Shown here piece after piece: positions 1-6,071 of a stretch of DNA of 13,205 nt. How positions within the stretch are numbered: the stretch's first letter is position 1; each line of letters starts with the position of its first letter. This DNA comes from JTS-RE9 sp964649195 (lineage in GTDB: Bacteria; Planctomycetota; Phycisphaerae; Phycisphaerales; Phycisphaeraceae). The notes beneath the pieces were generated by a model. It saw nothing but the letters and a program-made list of their open reading frames with translations. It was not told the DNA's origin and did no database searches. The position numbers and the translations under genes are program-made. The stretch covers positions 1-13,205 of the forward strand of contig CAZYPK010000149.1 in assembly GCA_964649195.1 (NCBI GenBank), given 5' to 3'.

Positions 1-15
1 GAAGGCTGAAGGTCG

Positions 16-57
16 CCGGGCCGGGGCTTGCGCAAAGCCTCAGCCCCAGCCACCCGG
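16..57. other. Nested GC-rich inverted repeats at the left edge
   Basis: An outer stem CCGGG (16-20) can pair with CCCGG (53-57), and an inner stem GGGGCT (23-28) with AGCCCC (42-47). No coding sequence is recognisable in 1-330. This could be the 3'-end structure of a gene lying left of the window, or simply GC-rich palindromic filler. The remainder of the gap holds a REP-like unit, a possible promoter and a leader repeat, listed separately. Confidence 0.25.
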
Positions 58-92
58 TCGCGGACTCAGCCCCAGGCATCACCCGGCGCCCT

Positions 93-121
93 TTGGCCCG
101 CGCCCTTCCGGGCGGGGCTTA
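93..121 (+). repeat. REP-like 29-bp palindromic repeat, copy 1
   Basis: The 29 bases from TTGGCCCGCG to GCGGGGCTTA recur exactly at 3887-3915 and, inverted, at 3762-3790. The centre folds as CGCCC-TTCC-GGGCG, a tight tetraloop hairpin. Three identical copies in 13 kb of otherwise unrelated intergenic DNA indicate a dispersed REP-type element. No mobilising enzyme is visible in the window. Confidence 0.75.
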
Positions 122-204
122 TTCCGAACTCAGGCTTTTTCATTGAAGCCCCCGATTGCACGGCCTGTCTCGTCGGTTAGGATGATGTTGTCATCAGGGA
201 CTTC

Positions 205-213
205 TGATATAAC
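205..213 (+). promoter_or_regulatory. Possible extended -10 promoter for the membrane-protein gene
   Basis: TGATATAAC matches an extended -10 (TG-N-TATAAC). A TTGTCA at 188-193 resembles a -35 but lies only 14 bases away, which is short, so recognition would rely on the extended -10. A start near 220 would give a leader of about 110 bases containing the 236-283 repeat. Inferred from sequence alone. Confidence 0.3.
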
Positions 214-235
214 CCCCGATGTACCGTGAACCGGG

Positions 236-283
236 GGATTGCGAAGCCGCAAGCGGCCTGGGCGTGAGGTTATTCAGGAATTC
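236..283 (+). repeat. 48-bp leader repeat with hairpin, copy 1
   Basis: It begins GGATTGCGAAGCCGCAAGCG, where GCCGC-AA-GCGGC forms a hairpin, and ends GGTTATTCAGGAATTC. An ungapped copy with 43 of 48 identical bases lies on the minus strand at 3028-3075. Both copies point towards a downstream gene; here the end lies 47 bases before the ATG at 331. A short hairpin of CCCCCG (213-218) with CGGGGG (232-237) overlaps its start. It may be a dispersed repeat or a leader element. Confidence 0.7.
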
Positions 284-330
284 CATCACTTTGTCAACGG
301 GCTGTTTTACTTTTTTCACAGGTGGTTCCG

Positions 331-1626
331 ATGGGGCAAGCCGAATCCGACAACCGACAGCACTCTCCCGAATTGCCCGGTGAGCTGGCCCGCGGCGGCG
401 GCGTCATGGCTGCCGCCGCGTCTGCAACGGATCAAGGGCAGTACTCGATTCAATGGATCGTCGGACGCTACACCGATCTGCTTTGCTTCATCGGCGCGGC
501 GGCGCTGGGGTATGTCATGTTCTTCCTTCATGCCGGGCTGGCGATGAACATGGTCACCGTCTGGTTCTTCTGGTACATGATCCTCGATTCGCCTCACTTC
601 TTCGGCACCTACGCGCGCACCTATCTGGACAAGGAGGAACGCCGCGATCGCCGCAGGCTGCTCATCGGCTCGCTGGGGCTGCTGCTGATCGGGCCCTCGC
701 TCGTGCTCGTCGGCTATGGCCTGCACGCGGCGGAAATCTCCTGGTACAAGACGCCTTACTTCGCCCTCGTCGCCTTCGTCTCCATCTGGGCCTACTGGCA
801 TGTCGTGCGCCAGCACTACGGCATCATGTCGCTCTACAAACGCAAGAACAAGGACGGCGACAAGTTCGACCTCTCCCTCGATCAATGGGTGCTCTACCTG
901 GGCCTGCTCGCCCCGTTCGTCGGCTTCGCGGTGAGCAACAACGAGGCACGCATGGCGCTGGGGCTGTCGCAGCCGATCGAAGGCTCCGCGAAAATCACCA
1001 ATCCCTACGCCCGAGGCCAGGGCTGGGAGTCGGTCGTGCTTCAGCTTTCCATGGTCGCGGCCTTCGGCTCGCTGCTCATCCTGCTCGCCCGGCAGTTCGT
1101 CCGCTGGCAGCGCGGCTTGTCGCTCAACGTGCCCAAGATTCTTTTCCTGCTCGCCGTGATTCCGCTGCACATGGTCGTCTGCTATCACCCCGCTTCCACC
1201 ACGCTCGCCCTGCTGGGCTTCTCGGCCTGCGTCACCATCTTTCACGACATGCAGTATCACGCGATCGTCTGGTACCACCAGAAAAACCGCATGAGCAAGG
1301 CGGGGGATCAGCGATATGAGAAGTACGGCATCGCCGCGAAGATCAGCCGGAGCTTTCCCGTTTACATGGGCTGCGCCATCGTCATGGGCGTCACCTTCGG
1401 GATCGTCGGCTGCATCATCGATGTCAACCCCGGCTGCTTCCCCGACTGGATCCCGCTCATCGCCGCAAGAAGCACCAACCTCTACGGGCAGATGACCTTC
1501 AACGAACTCTTCTACGGCTTCTTCCTGGGCGTGCTCATGCACCACTACTACGTCGATCAATTCATCTGGCGTCCGAGCAAGGACAAGAACCTTCAGAAAG
1601 ACCTGAAACTGGGCGGCGAACGATAA
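331..1626 (+). CDS. Histidine-rich polytopic membrane protein, function unknown
   Basis: A 431-residue integral membrane protein with about ten hydrophobic segments. I chose ATG 331 over the in-frame GTG at 322 because AGGTGG (320-325) sits five bases before it as a Shine-Dalgarno site. Conserved-looking histidine motifs lie at the ends of hydrophobic segments: DSPHFFGTYART, WHVVRQHYG, FHDMQYHAIVWYHQ and LMHHYYVDQFIWR. Clustered histidines in a multi-spanning protein suggest metal binding. The broad pattern is loosely like membrane di-iron or Brp/Blh carotenoid-cleaving enzymes, but I cannot align it to either. Proteins of this look seem common in planctomycetes without an assigned role. It stands alone, is followed by a 3'-end hairpin, and converges with the next gene. 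The coding assignment is secure; the function is not known. Confidence 0.88.
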   Translation: MGQAESDNRQHSPELPGELARGGGVMAAAASATDQGQYSIQWIVGRYTDLLCFIGAAALGYVMFFLHAGLAMNMVTVWFFWYMILDSPHFFGTYARTYLDKEERRDRRRLLIGSLGLLLIGPSLVLVGYGLHAAEISWYKTPYFALVAFVSIWAYWHVVRQHYGIMSLYKRKNKDGDKFDLSLDQWVLYLGLLAPFVGFAVSNNEARMALGLSQPIEGSAKITNPYARGQGWESVVLQLSMVAAFGSLLILLARQFVRWQRGLSLNVPKILFLLAVIPLHMVVCYHPASTTLALLGFSACVTIFHDMQYHAIVWYHQKNRMSKAGDQRYEKYGIAAKISRSFPVYMGCAIVMGVTFGIVGCIIDVNPGCFPDWIPLIAARSTNLYGQMTFNELFYGFFLGVLMHHYYVDQFIWRPSKDKNLQKDLKLGGER

Positions 1627-1637
1627 ACCATGTCCCC

Positions 1638-1662
1638 GAGCCGCGACGTAACACGTCGCGGA
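1638..1662 (+). terminator. 3'-end hairpin (variant stem) after the membrane-protein gene
   Basis: Eleven bases after the stop, CCGCGACGT (1641-1649) pairs perfectly with ACGTCGCGG (1653-1661) around an AAC loop. It belongs to the same family as the hairpins after the genes ending at 1849, 12120 and 12387, but has GACGT/ACGTC where those have GACTC/GAGTC. Changing both arms together keeps the stem intact. There is no U-tract, so it may stabilise the 3' end or act in factor-dependent termination rather than as a classic terminator. Confidence 0.55.
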
Positions 1663-1721
1663 AATGCACGACAACCAAGGGTCGTCGGGCGAAGCCTTTG
1701 ATGAACGACAACGAACGCGGT

Positions 1722-1758
1722 GGGACCGGGGGACCGGGGGACCGGGGGGGGACGGGGG
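1722..1758 (+). other. G-quadruplex-forming motif
   Basis: Five runs of guanines (1722-1724, 1728-1732, 1736-1740, 1744-1751, 1754-1758) are separated by ACC or AC. This fits the canonical G3+N1-7 pattern with very short loops. It lies in the convergent gap between the genes ending at 1626 and 1849. It is followed by a small hairpin, ACCGG (1759-1763) with CCGGT (1770-1774). RNA read through from the left-hand gene would carry the G-rich strand. Confidence 0.7.
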
Positions 1759-1778
1759 ACCGGTTGAGGCCGGTGACA

Positions 1779-1838
1779 CACGGCGCGACGGACGTTCCTT
1801 CAGTCCGTTCACGTCCGCGACTCGTTGAGTCGCGGCTC
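1779..1838 (-). terminator. 60-bp 3'-end repeat with hairpin, copy 1
   Basis: On the minus strand this begins ten bases after the stop of the gene ending at 1849. Its hairpin is CCGCGACTC/GAGTCGCGG (plus-strand arms 1815-1823 and 1827-1835) with a three-base loop. The following bases match the element after mdh (12139-12198) without gaps at 53 of 60 positions. There is no U-tract. A 3'-end processing, stabilising or terminator role is inferred from its consistent position and orientation. Confidence 0.6.
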
Positions 1839-1848
1839 GTCTTGGCTG

Positions 1849-2793
1849 TTATTGCCCTGCGACGCCGGCCACCTTGTCCACGTTGGGCCGGACGCCGGCG
1901 ACAGCGGTCGCCTTCTTCGCCTGCTGCGGTGCCATCATGCTGAAACGGGCGCCCACCTTGCTGCTTCCCGTGCCGCCGCCGACCACCGGGATGCCGATCT
2001 GGGCGTGGACGTAGCGCGGGGCCTTGACGATCAGGCGGCCGTGGAAGTACCTGACGGAGGAGTGCTGTCCGCCCAGTTCCTGCCAGATGGTCGGCTCGAT
2101 CAGTTCGCGGATGAGGTTGGCGATCTCCTCGCCCTTTTCCGTGTCGGTCTTGAGGTCCTCTTCCTTGACCTGATCGCCAAAGAGCGTGGTGGCGGACTGG
2201 GCGCCGCCACTGCTGCCGCCGCTGGAGGTGTTGCTCAGGGCGTCGTTGAGGCTGAAGCTGGGGGCGTTGGGGAAGTTGGGGATGCGGGTGATCAGATCCT
2301 TGATGTCATAGACGAGGGTGACGGTGTCCTTGTCCGCCTCGGCCTTGGTCATGATGCGGATGTAATGTTCGTTGACTTCATAAAGCAGCGGCTGATCGAC
2401 GGTGATGCTCTTCATGAGCAGGGCCAGCACGGAGACCGCCGGCGCCGCGCGAAGGTGAAGATCGACGGCCATGTCGGGATCGACGCCTGCCGCCTCCATC
2501 TCGCGCCAGTTGATGACCAGCGGAATGCCGGTGACGTTGGACCACCAGCGGAAGGCATCGCGGGCCTTGGCGCTGTCGATCTCGACGGGATCGATGACGG
2601 TCGAATACAGATGCCGCGTGGGGGATCGGGTTTCCGATCGGCCGGCTGTCGTCGTTCCCTCCTTCTGGGCGGCGCGTTCCTTTCGCACCTTCTCAAGCTG
2701 CTCGCGGCTGAGCTGCGCGGAAACCGGCGCAACGGCGGCGAGCAGCATCGCGGCCACGGAAAAGCCAAGGACGACAGGCAGACGTCGATTCAT
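1849..2793 (-). CDS. Exported secretin-N-like protein
   Basis: A 314-residue protein. The ATG at 2793 is preceded by AGGAG with seven bases of spacing. Residues 1-26 form a signal peptide (MNRR, a hydrophobic core, then PVSA before Gln27), so it is exported. Residues about 65-170 (DAFRWWSNVTGIPLVIN, VDLHLRAAPAVSVLALLMKS, YEVNEHYIRIMT, VTLVYDIKDLI) resemble the short N-terminal ring domain of secretins and TonB-type receptors. A later segment, SSVRYFHGRLIVKAPRYVHA, resembles the strand that follows in such proteins. No secretin beta-barrel follows. The middle has a Ser/Gly-rich linker (SNTSSGGSSGGAQS), and the C-terminus is Ala/Val/Lys-rich. It could be a periplasmic or cell-surface protein interacting with a secretion complex. 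The domain call is by pattern recognition; partner and role are unknown. Confidence 0.82.
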   Translation of the reverse strand: MNRRLPVVLGFSVAAMLLAAVAPVSAQLSREQLEKVRKERAAQKEGTTTAGRSETRSPTRHLYSTVIDPVEIDSAKARDAFRWWSNVTGIPLVINWREMEAAGVDPDMAVDLHLRAAPAVSVLALLMKSITVDQPLLYEVNEHYIRIMTKAEADKDTVTLVYDIKDLITRIPNFPNAPSFSLNDALSNTSSGGSSGGAQSATTLFGDQVKEEDLKTDTEKGEEIANLIRELIEPTIWQELGGQHSSVRYFHGRLIVKAPRYVHAQIGIPVVGGGTGSSKVGARFSMMAPQQAKKATAVAGVRPNVDKVAGVAGQ

Positions 2794-2961
2794 AACGGAA
2801 CTCCTGAATGAGAAGGTGGGAGGAGGCGTGATCGACTGACGGACGTGGTTCGCCATGAGAATCATGATGCGTTCCAGCGCGGGTGCTGCCGTGATGTGAC
2901 CTGACGGTCGGTGGGAACCACGGCGAGGTGGACAGGATTTGGTCCGTCCACGTACCTTGGG

Positions 2962-2990
2962 ATTATCGCTCTTTCGTTTCCTCGAATCAA
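2962..2990 (-). promoter_or_regulatory. Sigma-70-type promoter for the secretin-N-like gene
   Basis: Read on the minus strand, TTGATT (2990-2985) and GATAAT (2967-2962) are separated by exactly 17 bases, close to the sigma-70 consensus. Transcription would start near 2955, giving a leader of about 160 bases before the ATG at 2793. I see no obvious riboswitch in that leader. The 48-bp leader repeat lies about 38 bases upstream of the -35. Confidence 0.5.
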
Positions 2991-3027
2991 GAGGCAAATG
3001 AATGAATTGGAAAATTTTTGCGAATGA

Positions 3028-3075
3028 GAATTCCTGAATAACCCCGCATCCAAGCCGCTTGCGGCTTCGCAATCC
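3028..3075 (-). repeat. 48-bp leader repeat with hairpin, copy 2
   Basis: The minus-strand counterpart of 236-283, identical at 43 of 48 positions with no gaps. The hairpin core GCCGC-AA-GCGGC and the end GGTTATTCAGGAATTC are fully conserved; differences fall in the linker. It points towards the gene starting at 2793, but here it lies upstream of the predicted promoter. Apart from this repeat, two promoter candidates and the heptad array, I see nothing identifiable in the 2794-3344 gap. Confidence 0.7.
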
Positions 3076-3256
3076 GCATCATGTTCCCCGTTCGCCACCG
3101 GCGGATGTTGCGTGGAAGCATCAACCGGCCCAACCGGACTGCGATGCGGAAAACCGCCGCCGCCGCCGAAGGCTTCAAAAAACGCCGGTTTCCAAGCCGT
3201 TTTCGAGAACGCCATCGCCTGTCATCACCTCCCCCATCCGACTGGCAAGCCCGTTG

Positions 3257-3265
3257 TGATACACT
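3257..3265 (+). promoter_or_regulatory. Weak extended -10 candidate for the coiled-coil gene
   Basis: TGATACACT fits TG-N-TACACT, an imperfect extended -10. I see no -35 at the usual distance. It is the best candidate between 3076 and the start at 3345, and would give a leader of about 75 bases containing the heptad array. Low confidence. Confidence 0.2.
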
Positions 3266-3291
3266 GGACATCAATCACCCCCGCCCCCCAA

Positions 3292-3333
3292 AACTCAGAA
3301 CTCAGAACACGGAACTCAGAACTCGAAACACGG
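3292..3333 (+). repeat. Six tandem heptanucleotides (AACTCGG family), single arm
   Basis: Exactly six 7-bp units in a row: AACTCAG, AACTCAG, AACACGG, AACTCAG, AACTCGA, AACACGG. The unit is the same as in the inverted arrays at 9352-9466 and 9978-10071, but here there is no opposing arm. The last unit runs into GGAG (3332-3335), the likely ribosome-binding site of the next gene. Confidence 0.8.
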
Positions 3334-3344
3334 AGATGCCCGCA

Positions 3345-3659
3345 ATGGATGAGAAAGCTTTCCAAACGAAACTGGCGGAACTCATGGGTGAGATTTCCAC
3401 GCTGCCCAGAAGCGAACGCGAAAAGCTGGCCGCCCTGGCCAGCGAAACGCAGGAACGCCATCAGAAGCTGAAGAAGACGGTTCACGATCTTCAGGAAAGC
3501 CTGGACTATCTGCGGCTCTCGATCAAGTATCTCGTGTTCGATCTCGAAGCCACCCGCCGGGAGAACAACTACCTCCGCAAGATGCTCGAATCCGATCGCA
3601 CCGGCGGCAACGACGCCAACCGCGAAGACTACGGCAACCCCGAAAGCGACACGCTCTGA
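3345..3659 (+). CDS. Small coiled-coil protein, function unknown
   Basis: A 104-residue soluble, highly charged protein. I prefer ATG 3345 (MDEKAFQTKL) because GGAG at 3332-3335 lies nine bases before it; the upstream in-frame ATG at 3336 directly abuts that site. Residues 1-85 are predicted helical with heptad-like spacing (KLAELMGEISTL, HQKLKKTVHDLQESLDYL, FDLEATRRENNYLRKMLE). The tail from about residue 86 is polar and disordered-looking. The segment LSIKYLVFDLEATRRENNYL is one I associate with a conserved planctomycete protein family of unknown role, but I cannot verify this. It appears monocistronic, with its own intrinsic terminator. A coiled-coil adaptor or a DNA-associated protein are both possible; no catalytic motif is visible. 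Confidence 0.85.
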   Translation: MDEKAFQTKLAELMGEISTLPRSEREKLAALASETQERHQKLKKTVHDLQESLDYLRLSIKYLVFDLEATRRENNYLRKMLESDRTGGNDANREDYGNPESDTL

Positions 3660-3708
3660 TTCATCCCTCCCCCCTCCCGCAACCAACCACGTACAACCCT
3701 ACGTGCCG

Positions 3709-3740
3709 AAACGGACGCTTTAACCCGGCGTCCGTTTTTT
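3709..3740 (+). terminator. Rho-independent terminator of the coiled-coil gene
   Basis: AAACGGACGC (3709-3718) pairs perfectly with GCGTCCGTTT (3728-3737) across a nine-base loop, and the stem runs into six thymines (3735-3740). It lies 50 bases after the stop at 3659. It is the only canonical hairpin-plus-U-tract terminator I find in the window. Confidence 0.9.
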
Positions 3741-3758
3741 GTTGGAAACCTTGGTTTC

Positions 3759-3918
3759 GCTTAAGCCCCGCCCGGAAGGGCGCGGGCCAAAGCGTGTCCA
3801 ACGAACGGAGGATACCAGGCCCACAAGTGAATTCGGATCGGAAAATCGAGTTGTGATTCGTGAACGGGCCGTGTATCGATCGCCCCTTGGCCCGCGCCCT
3901 TCCGGGCGGGGCTTAAGC
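3759..3918. repeat. 32-bp perfect inverted repeat flanking 96 bp (REP pair)
   Basis: The left arm 3759-3790 and right arm 3887-3918 are perfect inverted copies of 32 bases beginning GCTTAAGCCCCGCCCGGAAG. Each contains the REP-like 29-bp unit also present at 93-121. The 96-bp centre shows no ORF or known motif. Two facing REP units are typical of a bacterial interspersed mosaic element. The element fills the gap between the terminator at 3740 and the end of nadE. Confidence 0.8.
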
Positions 3919-3967
3919 AAAACTCGGATTGGGAGGAGATGGAGGAGCGGGAAAAGCTGGCCGCAAC

Positions 3968-3985
3968 ATCCGCCATTGGGCGGAT
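3968..3985 (-). terminator. Hairpin at the nadE stop codon
   Basis: ATCCGCC (3968-3974) pairs with GGCGGAT (3979-3985) around a four-base loop; the stem touches the nadE stop codon. There is no U-tract on the minus strand. It may end or protect the long minus-strand transcript, perhaps together with the adjacent 32-bp inverted repeat. Confidence 0.35.
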
Positions 3986-5994
3986 CAGCTCTCCGACTGC
4001 GTTCGGCGAAGCCAGAGCTCGGCGGCCGCGTCGCTGGGCATGCGCCAGTCGCCGCGCGGCGAAAGGCTGATGGAGCCGACCTTCGGCCCGTCGGGCAGGC
4101 AGGATCGCTTGAACTGGTTGGCGAAAAAGCGTTTCAGGAACACGCGGAGCCAGCCTTCGATTTCCTTCGCGTCGTAGTCCCGATCAAACTTCGCCTGACC
4201 GGCGAGGTAAAGAATCTTTTCAGGCGGCGCGCCGTAACGCAGGAAGTGAAACAGGAAAAAGTCGTGCAGCTCATACGGACCGACCACGCTCTCGGTCGAT
4301 TGCGACGAGGTTCCATCCGCGGCGACGGGCAGCAGCTCCGGTGAAATTTCCGTTGCCACGATATCGAGCAGGACCTGCCGCGTTTCCCCGTCAAACTCAT
4401 CGAGAGCGACCCGGCGCACGAGGAACTTCACCAGCGTCTTGGGAATGCTCGCGTTGGGGTTGTACATGCTGATGTGGTCGCCGTTGTAGGTACACCAGCC
4501 CAGCGCCGCTTCGGAGACGTCGCCGGTCCCGATGACAAAGCCCGCGTTCATCAGGATGCCGGTGCGCATCCGCGCCTGCACGTTCTCGAACGCCAGGTCG
4601 TGTCGCCGCTGATCAGGCAACTGATGCAGACGCTCGGTCAGCGACTGCACCGTCAAGCCATCGAGGCTGATGCCGAAGGGCGCGTGGTTCAGGGCGCGCA
4701 TCTGCGCCAGACAGAGGTCACGAATATCCACCTCCCGGCTGGTGACGCCCAGATGCTTCATCAATGCGCAGGCGTTGCCCTTGGTGCGGGCGGTGGTGCC
4801 GAACCCCGGCATGGTGAAGGCGAGAATGTTCGCGGCGGGCAGGCCCAGCAGCGCGAAGGTCTTGCAGGTCACCAGCAGTGCAAGCGTCGAATCGAGTCCG
4901 CCGCTGACGCCGATGGCGACAACCGGCCGCCCGACATGATCGAGCCGCTTGGCCAGCCCCGCCACCTGCGTGTGAAAGATTTCCCGGCAGCGTTCGCCGA
5001 GCTGATCCAACCCGCGCGGAACGAAGGGATGGGCCTCCACCTCGCGCTCCAGCCGGGCAGGCGCCGGGCGATCCGCCAGCTCGAAAGGCACGCTCCTGAA
5101 CGCGCGAGCCCCCTCCCGGCGGATGTTCTCGCCGAAGCTGTTGGCGCGCAGGCGGTCGTTCCTCAATCGATCGACATCGACATCCGAAACGAGCAGCGTC
5201 TCCTCGCGCTCGAACCGGTCGGTTTCCTTGAGCAGCAGGCCGTTCTCCGCAATCAGGCAATGGCCGCCGAAGACGACATCGGTGGTTGACTCCCACACGC
5301 CGCACGAGGCATAGACATAGGCGGCGACGCAGCGTCCCGACTGGTTGGCGACAAGCTGCCTGCGGTAGGCGGCCTTGCCGATCACTTCGTTGCTGGCCGA
5401 CAGGTTCACCAGGATCGCGGCGCCGTCGAGCGCCTGGTGACAGCTTGGCGGAATGGGCATCCACAGGTCTTCGCAAATCTCCACGCCCACGCGCAGCCCC
5501 GGCATATCGATCGCATCAAAGAGAATGTCATCCCCGAACGGACAGCGGCGGCCTGCGACTTGAACCTCCCGAACCTGCGCGGCGGCAGCCGGGGCGAACC
5601 AGCGGGCTTCGTAGAACTCCTTGTAATTGGGCGGGTGGGACTTGGGCGCCGCCGCGAGCAGTTTGCCTTTCTGAAGGACTGCCGCGCAGTTGTAGAGCCG
5701 GCTGTCAATCGCCAGAGGCAGCCCGACAAAGATCAGGCCATCGAACACGGTTTCACTGGCGCGGCGGACCGCATCCAGCGCTTCAAGGGCGCCATCGAGC
5801 AGCGTGGACTGATGAAACAGATCGCCGCAGGTGTAGCCGGTGAGCGACAGTTCGGGGAACACGAGGATGGCGACGTTTTCCCGCCGCGCCCTGGCCATCA
5901 TTTCGATGATCCGCCCGGCGTTGTGCAGACAATCCCCGACGCTCACTCGTGGAACCGCGGCCGCAACGCGAACGAATCCGTGGGAATGGATCAT
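3985..5994 (-). CDS. nadE: Glutamine-dependent NAD+ synthetase
   Basis: Cytosolic enzyme that amidates nicotinic acid adenine dinucleotide to NAD+ using ATP and ammonia from glutamine, the last step of NAD synthesis. It has 669 residues, normal for the two-domain form. Residues about 5-280 are the nitrilase-type glutaminase with its triad visible as Glu48 (FPELSLTGY), Lys118 (before PPNYKEFYE) and Cys174 (VEICEDLW). Residues about 330-640 are the synthetase, with the PP-loop GVSGGLDST (362-370), FTMPGFGTTARTK and GWCTYNGDHISMYNPNAS. GTGDVSE replaces the more usual GTSDLSE, a mild change. The ATG at 5994 is preceded by GGTGA with six bases between. It is the last gene of the minus-strand train, 77 bases after the aldolase. 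Confidence 0.97.
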   Translation of the reverse strand: MIHSHGFVRVAAAVPRVSVGDCLHNAGRIIEMMARARRENVAILVFPELSLTGYTCGDLFHQSTLLDGALEALDAVRRASETVFDGLIFVGLPLAIDSRLYNCAAVLQKGKLLAAAPKSHPPNYKEFYEARWFAPAAAAQVREVQVAGRRCPFGDDILFDAIDMPGLRVGVEICEDLWMPIPPSCHQALDGAAILVNLSASNEVIGKAAYRRQLVANQSGRCVAAYVYASCGVWESTTDVVFGGHCLIAENGLLLKETDRFEREETLLVSDVDVDRLRNDRLRANSFGENIRREGARAFRSVPFELADRPAPARLEREVEAHPFVPRGLDQLGERCREIFHTQVAGLAKRLDHVGRPVVAIGVSGGLDSTLALLVTCKTFALLGLPAANILAFTMPGFGTTARTKGNACALMKHLGVTSREVDIRDLCLAQMRALNHAPFGISLDGLTVQSLTERLHQLPDQRRHDLAFENVQARMRTGILMNAGFVIGTGDVSEAALGWCTYNGDHISMYNPNASIPKTLVKFLVRRVALDEFDGETRQVLLDIVATEISPELLPVAADGTSSQSTESVVGPYELHDFFLFHFLRYGAPPEKILYLAGQAKFDRDYDAKEIEGWLRVFLKRFFANQFKRSCLPDGPKVGSISLSPRGDWRMPSDAAAELWLRRTQSES

Positions 5995-6017
5995 TGCTTT
6001 TCACCGTGCTGAAATCG

Positions 6018-6069
6018 CCTTGTCGATTCCTGCCTTGTTGAACGTGCCTTCAACATGACCGCGACAAGG
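6018..6069 (-). other. Nested hairpin in the aldolase-nadE gap
   Basis: CCTTGTCG (6018-6025) is complementary to CGACAAGG (6062-6069), and inside it TGTTGAA (6036-6042) pairs with TTCAACA (6049-6055). A second CCTTGT (6033-6038) could compete with the outer arm for the same partner, giving two exclusive folds. The structure starts three bases after the aldolase stop and ends 24 bases before the nadE start, so it could act as an intercistronic attenuator or processing site. I do not recognise it as a known NAD riboswitch. Confidence 0.45.
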
Positions 6070-6071
6070 TT

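Noticed and set aside
316..1812. A 498-codon minus-strand ORF opposite the membrane-protein gene
   Set aside because: The composition is that of an antisense shadow (Asp/Glu/His/Gly-rich, no domains), and it runs through the G-quadruplex and 3'-end hairpin.
1825..2811. A 328-codon plus-strand ORF opposite the secretin-N-like gene
   Set aside because: It is the antisense shadow of a GC-rich gene. The minus-strand product has a signal peptide, a Shine-Dalgarno site and a promoter; the plus-strand product has no recognisable domain.
3081..3344. N-terminal extension of the coiled-coil protein
   Set aside because: The extension translates the heptad repeats and Arg/Pro-rich intergenic DNA; GGAG with nine-base spacing supports ATG 3345.
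5991..6056. A 21-codon minus-strand ORF whose TGA overlaps the nadE ATG
   Set aside because: It has no Shine-Dalgarno site, lies entirely inside the nested hairpin and is very short; the overlap follows from nadE codon 2 starting with A.
6000..6071. Known NAD-sensing riboswitch before nadE
   Set aside because: The stems seen do not match what I recall of NAD-I or NAD-II motifs, and the element lies inside an operon rather than in a leader.
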